In this document: positions 42,796 to 51,500 of the stretch, in pieces
How the letters are laid out: each line of letters begins with the position of its first letter
How positions within the stretch are numbered: position 1 is the stretch's first letter
From: Tolypothrix campylonemoides VB511288
Lineage (GTDB): Bacteria; Cyanobacteriota; Cyanobacteriia; Cyanobacteriales; Nostocaceae
Assembly (NCBI GenBank): GCA_000828075.3
Contig: JXCB02000002.1
Span: forward strand, 1,478,659-1,542,658
Direction: 5' to 3'
Length of the DNA stretch: 64,000 nt
The notes under the pieces: model-generated
What the model was told of the DNA's origin: nothing
The model's database searches: none
Seen by the model: only the letters and a program-made list of their open reading frames with translations
Program-made: the position numbers and the translations under genes

Positions 42796-45093
42796 ATGCA
42801 AGTTTCGTTACCTTCACTGTTTAAGCCACGCCAGGAGAAGCCTCAGCTTCTACGGCTATCAATGCCTGTGGTGGAAGAAGCAAACACCGAATTAGGAAAA
42901 TTATTAGTATCACTTAATACCAAACGTAAGGGCTTGACCGAAGCAGAAGCTTGCGATCGCCTCAAGGAGTATGGCTTCAATGAAGTTACTTACGAAAAAC
43001 AAGCATTGTGGTATTTATTATTACTAAATTCTTTCAACAACTCTATAATCTATGCCTTAGTTGCCCTGTCGCTTGTCTCCTACCTAACCAAGAATATGGA
43101 GACAACCATTGTGCTGATGCTGCTGGTGATAGTGAACGGATTACTGCGGTTTGTGCAGGACTATCGTTGTAGACAAACAGTCGAAAAACTCAAGGCAATG
43201 GTAAGTGTCACTGCTACGGTTAGCCGTCGGGACAAACGCTTTAATCGCGAACGGCGTCAACAAATTCCTCTCAAGTATTTGGTACCCGGAGACATTGTTC
43301 ACTTATGTGCTGGAGACATGATACCGGCAGATGTGCGGCTACTTTGTGCCAAGGATTTGTATGTTAGCGAAGCAGTTCTTTCTGGGGAAACTCTTCCCCT
43401 TGAGAAACACGGCACTTCGGGCAGTGTGGTTGAGAAGATGGCAATCAGTCACAGCGCCAACAGCAAATATCCGCTGGATACATCCACAGTTGGCTTCATG
43501 GGAACAAACGTCGTCAGTGGTACAGCAACAGCAGTTGTGGTAGCAACGGGGAACCGTACCTGCTTGGGTATGCTGACAAAGAATATGGTCGGCAAACGGG
43601 CATTAGCTAGCTTTGGACAAAAACTCAACGGCTTCAGGTGGTTGTTGATTGGCTTCATGGCAGTTATGGTACCAGTCGTGTTTCTGATGAACAACATCGG
43701 CAAAGGAAACTCGGCAGGTACTTTCCTCTTTGCCATTGCGATCGCAGTGGGTTTAATTCCAGCAATGCTGCACATGATTGTCACGACGAACCTTGCACGC
43801 AAAGCGAGGGCGATCGCAAAGCAGAAGGTCATCATCAAGCACTTGAATGCTATTCAAAACTTGGGTGCGATGGATATTCTCTGTACCGATAAGACAGGCA
43901 CACTCACCCAAGGCAAAATCATCTTGGATCGGTATTTGGATATTCATGGTCAAGAAAACGAGGAACCTCTCAAGTATGGTTATCTCAACAGTTACTACCA
44001 TATGGGTTTGAAGAACCTGCTAGATGTCGCTTTACTCAAGCACGTAGAACTGAAAAACACTTGGGAACCTGCACAGGATTATTGCAAAGTCGATGAAGTG
44101 CCCTTCGACTGTATTCGTCGTCGCGTGTCAGTAGTCTTGAAACACCAACAGCAGCAAATCCTGATTTGTAAAGGAGATGTGGAAGAAATTGTTCCCCTCT
44201 GCACTCACGCCAAATCTAATGGTCAAGTCGTTCCCATGACCGAATCTTTGTATCAACAAGTATTCCAAGTGACCCAAAGACTAAATGAAGATGGGCTGCA
44301 GGTGATTGCTGTTGCTTACAAAGAAGTTTCTACATCCAAAGATAAGTATGATACTAAGTTGCATTCATACGTATCACCTCACCCCGCCCTTACGGGCACC
44401 CCTCTCCTTACCAAGGAGAGGGGCAGGGGTGAGGTTTTGAACGCAACTTGGTATGAAATGAAAGATGAAAACAACCTAATACTAGTGGGTTATCTTGCCT
44501 TCCTCGACTCACCTAATGATAGCGCTGTAGAGGCGCTTGCTACCCTCCAGCAGGATGGGGTTCGTGTAAAGGTCATCACCGATGACAACGATATTGTCAC
44601 TCGCAAAATCTGCAAACAAGTCGGGCTGTACGTTCACCATACCGTTTTGGGGAGTGAGGTGGAACGCATGACAGATAAAGAATTGGCAGATATCGTAGAC
44701 ACCACCACAGTGTTTGCCAAAATGTCACCTCTGCAAAAAGCCCGCCTCATCCGCATCCTGAAGCGCAAAGGTCACACAGTTGGCTACATAGGAGATGGCA
44801 TGAACGATGCTGCATCTTTACGAAATGCCGATATTGGTATTTCTGTCAATACCGCTGTAGACATTGCCAAAGAGTCGGCAGATATTATCCTACTAGAAAA
44901 GAGCTTGAAAGTGTTGGAAAAAGGCGTTCTTGAAAGTCATCGTATTTTCGGCAATGTAGCGGCATTACTGCTGGCAAAACTCATTCATCGGAAGCGTAGA
45001 ATAAACAGTAATACCAAGTTGCGTTCAAAAACCTCACCCCCATCCCCTCTCCGAACTTCGGAGAGGAGTGCCCGTGAGGGTGGGGTGAGGTGA
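42796..45093 (+). CDS. MgtA-type magnesium P-type ATPase, 3'-truncated and probably decaying
   Basis: 765 codons against about 900 in MgtA/MgtB. Present: N-domain, TM1-4, actuator motif SEAVLSGETLPLEKH, phosphorylation site ILCTDKTGTLTQ, and hinge GDGMNDAASLRNAD. The segment NLGAMDILCTDKTGTLTQGK matches the MgtA class closely. Missing: TM5-10; after GNVAALLLAKLIHRKRRIN the frame runs into a dispersed repeat and stops. A copy of the same repeat is inserted in frame near residue 520 (SPHPALTGTPLLTKERGRGE). The TM4 motif PEMLP of the family reads PAMLH, losing the ion-binding Glu. It may be translated but is unlikely to transport. Confidence 0.88.
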   Translation: MQVSLPSLFKPRQEKPQLLRLSMPVVEEANTELGKLLVSLNTKRKGLTEAEACDRLKEYGFNEVTYEKQALWYLLLLNSFNNSIIYALVALSLVSYLTKNMETTIVLMLLVIVNGLLRFVQDYRCRQTVEKLKAMVSVTATVSRRDKRFNRERRQQIPLKYLVPGDIVHLCAGDMIPADVRLLCAKDLYVSEAVLSGETLPLEKHGTSGSVVEKMAISHSANSKYPLDTSTVGFMGTNVVSGTATAVVVATGNRTCLGMLTKNMVGKRALASFGQKLNGFRWLLIGFMAVMVPVVFLMNNIGKGNSAGTFLFAIAIAVGLIPAMLHMIVTTNLARKARAIAKQKVIIKHLNAIQNLGAMDILCTDKTGTLTQGKIILDRYLDIHGQENEEPLKYGYLNSYYHMGLKNLLDVALLKHVELKNTWEPAQDYCKVDEVPFDCIRRRVSVVLKHQQQQILICKGDVEEIVPLCTHAKSNGQVVPMTESLYQQVFQVTQRLNEDGLQVIAVAYKEVSTSKDKYDTKLHSYVSPHPALTGTPLLTKERGRGEVLNATWYEMKDENNLILVGYLAFLDSPNDSAVEALATLQQDGVRVKVITDDNDIVTRKICKQVGLYVHHTVLGSEVERMTDKELADIVDTTTVFAKMSPLQKARLIRILKRKGHTVGYIGDGMNDAASLRNADIGISVNTAVDIAKESADIILLEKSLKVLEKGVLESHRIFGNVAALLLAKLIHRKRRINSNTKLRSKTSPPSPLRTSERSAREGGVR
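44351..44454. repeat. Small inverted-end repeat inserted in frame in the MgtA-like gene
   Basis: Ends ATACTAAGTTGCATTCA (44351-44367) and TGAACGCAACTTGGTAT (44438-44454) form a 17-bp inverted pair with two mismatches. Between them are CCTCACCCC and CCCCTCTCCTTACCAAGGAG hairpins. It adds about 35 codons without a stop. Confidence 0.85.
45011..45092. repeat. Second copy of the same repeat, at the truncation point of the MgtA-like gene
   Basis: Starts ATACCAAGTTGCGTTCA, identical to the complement of the right end of the copy at 44351-44454, then CCTCACCCC and CTCTCCGAACTTCGGAGAG. Its right end is lost after GGTGAGGTGA. The ATPase frame ends inside it. Confidence 0.85.
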
Positions 45094-45125
45094 GACCAGT
45101 GCTGTAGGATTAATAAATAAAACTT

Positions 45126-45344
45126 ATGCCCATCTCTAAAATAGAAGCCAAGCAGCTCTTACAGCGTCTTATTTTTGAGGATGCAAGTCCTCAAGACTGG
45201 GTGCAGGATGTTTGGGGATTGAGTCCAATATTGGGAGACAGTGGAGCAAAATTGCTAGAGGTTTTTGAAGCGTTGATAGAATGTTGTCCGGAAGAGAAAT
45301 TAGAAAATTTGCTGCAAACCTTTTATCAAGAGTCCCTTGAGTGA
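45126..45344 (+). CDS. Hypothetical small protein
   Basis: 72 residues (MPISKIEAKQLLQRLIFEDA...), acidic, predicted helical, no membrane segment and no motif I recognise. ATG 45126 without an obvious ribosome site. It follows the truncated ATPase by 32 bases on the same strand. LLEVFEALIECCPEEKLENLL looks like an amphipathic helix pair. Real but unknown is my best reading. Confidence 0.5.
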   Translation: MPISKIEAKQLLQRLIFEDASPQDWVQDVWGLSPILGDSGAKLLEVFEALIECCPEEKLENLLQTFYQESLE

Positions 45345-45832
45345 AAGGTTACACTGATTTGCCCCGCCCAATGGGAATCAAGCAATTGGACAATTGCCTG
45401 CACTAACTTCTGCGGCCTAACCTCCACAGGCTGCAACGATACGTCCATACCGTTGTTTTGAACAAGTACCAACAATTGTTCTTTTTTTAATTTACAAAAC
45501 TTAAATAAACTGTTACATTAGTTTACAAAGCGGAAAAACCACAGGTTAGGAGTTTTCATGAGCACGCAGCCACATCATTAATGACTAAGGTGAGCGCCAC
45601 TTCTGTTACGCAGATGTACTTGCACGCGTAGCTCCCGGATTGGTTTTACCGCCCTTGTAGAAAAGCTCAATGTTTCGCAAAATCCCATAATTCCTTTTGT
45701 CTCGCTCTTGGCGCTCCCTGGGGTTCCAACTAGACACGGCTTGATGGGAGAGCCAGCCTGTTTAGTACTTGAACCTCCTACGCTCTGATTTTAAAAGCAA
45801 CAAGTTAATAAATAAACCAGGAGATTCTGACG
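45345..45832. other. Spacer upstream of OCP
   Basis: No convincing plus-strand gene. On the minus strand about 45340-45490 a 49-codon open stretch (EQLLVLVQNNGMDVSLQPVE...) may be a leftover gene fragment, not identified. The rest should hold the OCP promoter and 5' leader. Confidence 0.5.
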
Positions 45833-46798
45833 ATGTCCTTATCTATTGAGTCGGCGCAAAAGATTTTCTCTGGCACTCAAGTTCCTAGTCCAATTCCAGC
45901 CGCCATAGCACTGTTCGATCAACTGAGTGTTGACGATAAACTGGCATTACTCTGGTTTGCCTACACTGAACTAGGTCGTTCCATCACTCCCGCAGCGCCT
46001 GGAGCTGCACGTCTGCAATTAGCAGAAGGACTGCTAAACCAAATTAAGCAGATGTCTAATGACGAGCAAACGCAACTCATGAGGGATCTTGCTGGTAATG
46101 TTGACACTCCCATCAGCCGTTCCTATGCCAACTTTAGTGTCAACACTAAGCTAGCTTTTTGGTTTGAGTTAGGAGAGTTGATGAAAAAGGGCATTGTTGC
46201 TCCCATCCCGCCTGGCTATCAAATTACTGATGGCGTCAAAGTCGTGCTAGAAGCGATCCAGAAACTCGATCCAGGTCAGCAAATTACGGTACTTCGTAAT
46301 ACTGTAGTAAACATGGGGTTCGAGCCTGAAGTTGATTCCAGTGGGTACTCAAAAGCAGCTAAAGAACCGATGTTTCCGCGTACTGGGCCAGCTCCTTCTA
46401 AGCTTACAGTTGAGGGTATTACAGAGCCTGCTGTACTAAGCTATTTTGAAGCTCTGAACACAGACAACTTTGACGCTGCTATTGCTTTATTTACTCCCGA
46501 TGGTGCCGTGCAACCGCCATTCCAGAAGCCGATTGTTGGTCGTGAATCAATCGCTGCCTATATGCGTGCAGAAGCGCAGGGGCTTAATATTATCCCACAG
46601 CAGGGTATAAGCGAGGCTTTACCAGATGGTTCTAAGCAACTGAAAATCACAGGCAAAGTCCAAACTCCTTGGTTCGGTGTCCAAGTTGGTATGAACATTG
46701 CGTGGCGGTTCTTACTCAATCCCGAAGGCAAAATTTTCTTCGTGGCAATTGATATGCTGGCATCTCCTCAAGAACTGCTGAACCTGCGTCCTAGCTAG
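45833..46798 (+). CDS. ocp: Orange carotenoid protein
   Basis: 321 residues, full-length OCP: light-activated quencher of phycobilisomes and singlet-oxygen scavenger. The all-helical carotenoid domain (1-165) keeps Tyr44 and Trp110. The NTF2-like domain (about 192-315) keeps the ketocarotenoid-binding Tyr204 and Trp291 (Y201/W288 in Synechocystis numbering). Arg155 and Glu247 for the interdomain salt bridge are present. The linker (about 165-190) differs from Synechocystis OCP1. No frp gene lies next to it, so the OCP subtype is open. CCAGGAG precedes ATG 45833. Confidence 0.96.
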   Translation: MSLSIESAQKIFSGTQVPSPIPAAIALFDQLSVDDKLALLWFAYTELGRSITPAAPGAARLQLAEGLLNQIKQMSNDEQTQLMRDLAGNVDTPISRSYANFSVNTKLAFWFELGELMKKGIVAPIPPGYQITDGVKVVLEAIQKLDPGQQITVLRNTVVNMGFEPEVDSSGYSKAAKEPMFPRTGPAPSKLTVEGITEPAVLSYFEALNTDNFDAAIALFTPDGAVQPPFQKPIVGRESIAAYMRAEAQGLNIIPQQGISEALPDGSKQLKITGKVQTPWFGVQVGMNIAWRFLLNPEGKIFFVAIDMLASPQELLNLRPS

Positions 46799-46822
46799 AG
46801 CGATCACGCAAGGAACACCGCC

Positions 46823-47223
46823 CTAAAGGGCGATCGCCTTCTCCAAACAACCCGCCAAATCTGACTTGCTCATTTGACCCTGGGCAACCTGCATCACTAA
46901 GTTATAAGCCTGCTCATTCGTCAGATTGAGGGAATAGCCATTCACCCGCAAAAATGTATCCATCACTGCAAACGCCGTGCGTTTGTTACCGTCGATAAAC
47001 GGATGGTTCATTGCCAGGTGATAAAGGTAGGCTGCTGCTTGCTCATAAATAGTGGGATGCAGCAGCTGACCTGCGAATGTAGCCTGGGGTTGAGCAAGGG
47101 CTGGACAACAGCAGATTCCAGTAGACCACGATCCCTAAGACCATAACTGCCCCCAAAGCTGGAAATTTGATCTGTGTAAATAGCTAAGACTTCATCCAGG
47201 GTAAGGAACTTAGGAACTGGCAA
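46823..47223 (-). pseudogene. doc: Doc/Fic-family toxin, frameshifted
   Basis: The N-terminal part from 47223 (MPVPKFLTLDEVLAIYTDQI...SYGLRDRGLLESAVVQP) and the C-terminal part (HPFIDGNKRTAFAVMDTFL) together make a normal Doc protein with the Fic-like motif HPFIDGNKR. After VVQP an extra 11 bases (TTGCTCAACCC, about 47094-47104) shift the frame; the +strand reading without them continues QATFAGQLLHPTIYEQAAAYL in frame. The toxin is therefore inactive unless frameshifting occurs. The antitoxin gene upstream is intact. Confidence 0.88.
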
Positions 47224-47401
47224 GGCGACGGTAGACCTCCTCTCGTTCTCGCTTAAAAGCTAGGTAAGCTTTCCAGGTGTCATTCTCCTGCAATTCACTT
47301 TGGTGCCTGGTTTTTAAGGAGCGCACAAACTCAAGTACCTGTTGCAACGCAGAATCTGGCACTTGGTCAAGTTCCTGAAGGAGTTGTTCTTTGATTGTCA
47401 T
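47210..47401 (-). CDS. Antitoxin of the Doc locus (DUF2281-like)
   Basis: 63 residues from ATG 47401 (MTIKEQLLQELDQVPDSALQQVLEFVRSL...), with a second ATG 3 bases upstream. The N-terminal helix pattern DQVPDSALQQVLEFV is that of small DUF2281-type antitoxins. Its end overlaps the doc start by 14 bases. A longer frame upstream to 47554 runs through a dispersed repeat and is not part of the gene. Confidence 0.75.
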   Translation of the reverse strand: MTIKEQLLQELDQVPDSALQQVLEFVRSLKTRHQSELQENDTWKAYLAFKREREEVYRRLASS

Positions 47402-47457
47402 CATCCTAAAGTTGAAAACGTTGAAAACACGGCTTTTTTTATTTTGCAACTTCCAAG

Positions 47458-47550
47458 GCGATCGCACACCTAGGGCAGTTATGCGTTTGCGGTTAGCCAT
47501 GTTCAGATTGTAGGTGACTTCATGCAAGGCTTGCTGGATGGTGTGACCAT
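47458..47550. repeat. Direct repeat flanking the DUF433/DUF5615 pair, copy 1
   Basis: Contains GCGATCGC, CAGTTATGCGT, CCATG, AGATTG, GGTGACT, ATGCAAGG and TTGCTG, in the same order as copy 2 at 48324-48420; about 75% identical by eye. Confidence 0.75.
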
Positions 47551-47666
47551 CCACTCGAACATCGTGACAGCGTCGCTTGAGGTACTTTATGCTTGGGAAG
47601 TTAGGCGTACAGTTATGAGTGATAAAGCGTCACAATAAAGACTGATAATAACTTAAACATTTAATC

Positions 47667-47948
47667 ATGGTTCAGGCTACAGAGCATATCTATATTGTTA
47701 GGGATGATACCGTCTTGGGTGGTGAACCTATTATTCGAGGAACACGCACACCCGTGAGAGCTATTGTGGAAAGCTGGCGGATGGGAGTTGCACCTGAAGA
47801 AATCCCGCAAGGTTTACCCCATCTGACTCTGGCTCAAGTGTTTGATGCTTTGAGCTACTATCTCGATCACCAAAGTGAAATCAACAGCTACATTGAGCGT
47901 AACCGAATTCCAGATGAGCTGATTGACCCGTTGGTTCGAGACTTATGA
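47667..47948 (+). CDS. DUF433 domain antitoxin
   Basis: 93 residues. The DUF433 core is clear: GGEPIIRGTRTPVRAIVESWRMGVAPEEIPQGLPHLTLAQVFDALSYYLDHQ. Members act as VapB-like antitoxins with DUF5615 (PIN-like) toxins. Its last four bases (ATGA) contain the start of the toxin gene. Confidence 0.9.
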   Translation: MVQATEHIYIVRDDTVLGGEPIIRGTRTPVRAIVESWRMGVAPEEIPQGLPHLTLAQVFDALSYYLDHQSEINSYIERNRIPDELIDPLVRDL

Positions 47949-48292
47949 GCCGAGTTTTTATCAGCTTCTACCTGGATGAGGATGTTAACGTGTTATTAGC
48001 AGATTTGCTTAGAGCAAGGGGGTTTGAAGCAACCACTGCACAAGAGGCTGGTCAGCTTGGCAAAACTGATGAAGAACAGCTAGCTTATGCAGTCAGTCAG
48101 GGTATGACGTTATTGTCTCATAATCGTGTGGATTTTGAAGCTTTGGCACAAGCTTATTTTGCAGCGAATCAAGAGCACTACGGGATTATCTTCGCTGTTC
48201 GTCGTCCACCCCAGGAAATTTTGCGCAGATTGCTAATTATTTTGAATCAAGTCACAGCCGATGAGATGACAAATCAGGTTCGCTACATCTGA
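47945..48292 (+). CDS. DUF5615 family PIN-like toxin
   Basis: 115 residues. The first acidic residues are in FYLDEDVNVLLADLLR and a second in LLSHNRVDFEAL, as in Mut7-C/PIN-like proteins. It is probably a ribonuclease partner of the DUF433 protein with a 4-base overlap. The pair sits between two direct repeats. Confidence 0.88.
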   Translation: MSRVFISFYLDEDVNVLLADLLRARGFEATTAQEAGQLGKTDEEQLAYAVSQGMTLLSHNRVDFEALAQAYFAANQEHYGIIFAVRRPPQEILRRLLIILNQVTADEMTNQVRYI

Positions 48293-48323
48293 TAAGCGAT
48301 CGCAACTTAACTCATTCATTGGG

Positions 48324-48420
48324 GCGATCGCTCTGTCAGGTCAGTTATGCGTAGGCGATCGCCCATGCTAAGATTGCGGGTGACTGGATGCAAGGGTTGC
48401 TGCATGGTGTGGGCATTCAT
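48324..48420. repeat. Direct repeat flanking the DUF433/DUF5615 pair, copy 2
   Basis: See copy 1 at 47458-47550; same orientation, about 865 bases apart. It includes two GCGATCGC-like HIP1 words. Confidence 0.75.
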
Positions 48421-48511
48421 ATCAAGATTAGTGCTGTAACCATTATTGGCATTTATATGCAGACAAGGGGTGCCGAACTAGACAAGTCGCCTATTCCTGG
48501 TAATGCCCTAT

Positions 48512-51500
48512 TTATGCTCCAGAGAGCCATCGTTCTTGCACACCAGCTTTCTGAATAGGTGTGTATGAACTTTCACGCCAGAGAGTTAACAGCCTTTGAA
48601 TATATTGCCTACCTTCATAATCTCCTCTTGCTGCATCAAGTAATTTACTAGCAATCCATTTTGCGGCTGCATCCTGTTCTGTAGTCAGTAGACACAAACA
48701 AGTTGTAATAGCTCTTACATACCATAATCCAACTTCAGGATTGTAGAATTCAACTAGTTGTTGCTTTAAACTTGCGAAATCTCTAGTTCCATCAGGATGT
48801 AGAAGAAGTGATATTGTTGCTGCTGCTCTAATATTTTGATTTAAGCTCAAGTTATTACAGATTTGGCTCAAATATGATATGTCATCAATAACTTTAGATA
48901 AGTTTGTTTTGAGAAATTCAAGTTCTTCTTTACCCTCTCTAACATGAGAAATACGCCTTGACCTCACTAGCAAATAGTTCACTATATGAGGTAGTAAAGG
49001 AGCCTCTAATGGTAGATTTAACTTGAATGGAGAAAAATTAAATAATGATGCTGCATCTTCAGATACACATTCTGCAGATGCTACTAATAAAGAACTACGC
49101 AAGTCTTGCTCACGCTCTGGAGCTTCTTTTATAAAACGACCCCAGACTGCAGGATAGCGAAGTAAAATTTTTGGTTTTTCTGTAAACTTATCAATCATAA
49201 TCTTTAAGATTTCTTGATTATTTGAATTTTTTATATCTACATTAACTATCTCTTCCTCTTCCCAGAAATAAATAGCAATATGTGGATAGTCTTCTACTAG
49301 CTTTTTCCATAAATCTGGACTCATTTTTTTTATGTTATTACCATGTATGATATGCTTGCTTTTAAGAACCAAGTATTTCATAGGCTGTTTTTCACATAAT
49401 GCTTCAAACTCTTGATTGCTGATAGAACTTAAATATTGAATTTGCTCATTTAGCGAATGCTCTTCATCTAATGGTATGAAGACACCTAAATTAGAAAGAA
49501 TTTGATTAATGCTCTGCTCTCTTTTATTTATAAATAAACTTAAAATTTCTATCATTAGTAACCGTTTTATTTCTTTATTGAAACAGGAAACAAAATAGAT
49601 TAACAGTAGAATTTTAGGGAGTTTTAAACGATTATTTAATATATCAAGTTTAGCAATTTCTTCTAGCCATTCTGGTTGGCTATAAACGATGTCAAGAAAT
49701 CCATAATCTCTAACAGGTTTAGCTTTCTTATTATTAGAAAAAATTTTTTCTTTGTTTAACAAAATTTTAAATAGTCTAAGTTCATTGAATGAAAGACAAA
49801 GCTCATTAGCAGCGATACTGTAAGAATCTTCACTATTAAAACTAATAATTGTTAAAGTTGTTTCTAATGCTTCGTCTGTGAGATCAAACCATTGTTGACC
49901 TAGTATAATTTTGACAATAGCTTTTAAAAACCATTTCTTGACAGGAATAGGTTCTCTCCTAAATCGAACATCTGGATGCACTTGGCTAGAAGTTAACACA
50001 CATGAGAGGTAATCAGAGGGAGAAGAGATTAGGAAATTAGTAACCTCTTCCACTTTATCGTGATGATCTGGCAATATATAAACTAAAACAATAGCAGCAC
50101 CTATACTTTCAGTTGGATTATTGTCTTGAAGGCATGAAATCAAAAAGCTGTACAACCATGACTGTGAATTTGACTGGCTCACTTGTATTAGAGCATGAAG
50201 TAATTCTATTTCTATAGACGCAGCTAACGGTTCAAGGCACTTTCTAAACTGCTGACGAACACGCTTATCTTGTTCTAATACACCTTCCTGTAGTAATCTC
50301 GCCGATAAAATAGCACCACGTCCCAGTCTTCGTCTCAGTAACCGTAAATTTTCTTCATCTCCTTCGTTGAGATTTTCTAGTACTTCAATCGCTACTGCTA
50401 GTTCTGTTCGACGCCCGTTCTCAATCAGAGCACTCAAGAGAAAATGCATAACTTCACGCCAATGAGCATCACCTGCAATTAGCTCAATTCGTTCACGTAA
50501 TTCCTCTGCATTGACTGACTCATAAAGGAACTCTGCAGCAAAAAATTCTTGTAAAGGACGAATATCGAAACGCACATAATTACCATCAACGGGGGTACTA
50601 ACTAGAACTAATCTGTCTGTTGTAGCCCTCATTAAAACCTCAACAGTCTCGTCAACTTCTGTCTCCACCATTTGCGACACTGCATCTTTTACGAGTTTTC
50701 TAAACTCATTATTACGATCTAATCGTGTTTGAGCGCCTTGACTTGATTCTGCTCTAGCATGTAAGACAAATCCGAGGCGATTATGTACTGTCTTCAGTAA
50801 TTGTTCCTCTTCACGTAAAAGTTTAGCTAATCTTTTATCTGGCAAGTTTCTGTTTGCTTCCCTCTTCCGTATTACCTGATAGAAATTAGTAAATAACTTC
50901 CATTTCCTCTCAGGTGGTCTTTCACCATCTCTGACTACAATTGCCATAATATGAGACTGTAAAGGTGTAGTCATCAATTCACGAACAGCAGGAGACTCAA
51001 TAGCAGATGTCAAAATTTGAAGAGCTTTTTTGGCTTCACTTTGAGAACGACCTAATTCGAGTAATGGCTCAGCACATTCAAGAGCTTGTTGTGGAGAAAG
51101 ACTAATTAATTCGATGGTAGGACCATCTAAATCTTCAAATTGTCCTGAATATCCTTGGGGGCGAGATGTACACACAGTCAGAAGGTCAGCATTGATGTCT
51201 AAAGCAACATCATTAACGAAGCGGCATACTTCTAGAGCAACTGCATCTTTAACGTCTTGAGGAACTTCATCTAATCCATCGAAGACAATGAGCCAACTAC
51301 GATTCCCCAGTAACCGTCTAAGTATACCGACGTTAACTTCTTGCCCGATACCAGCACAAATAAACTCTGCTAAGTAGGCTAAAATTCCACGATGCTGACT
51401 TTTATCTCGCTGTCCAAACCATTGAGCAAATTCTTTGAGCTCAATAGAAATAGGTATTCTAGGTACTGAAGGCCAGAATCCATCCTTTTCAATTGCCTTT

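Noticed and set aside
46823..47011. A separate 62-residue Doc-like gene starting at MNHPF
   Set aside because: That Met is internal to the Doc frame; the upstream half is found in another frame after an 11-base insertion, so it is one broken gene.
47402..47554. N-terminal extension of the Doc antitoxin to 47554
   Set aside because: The extra residues are encoded by a dispersed repeat that also occurs at 48324-48420; ATG 47401 gives the normal short antitoxin.
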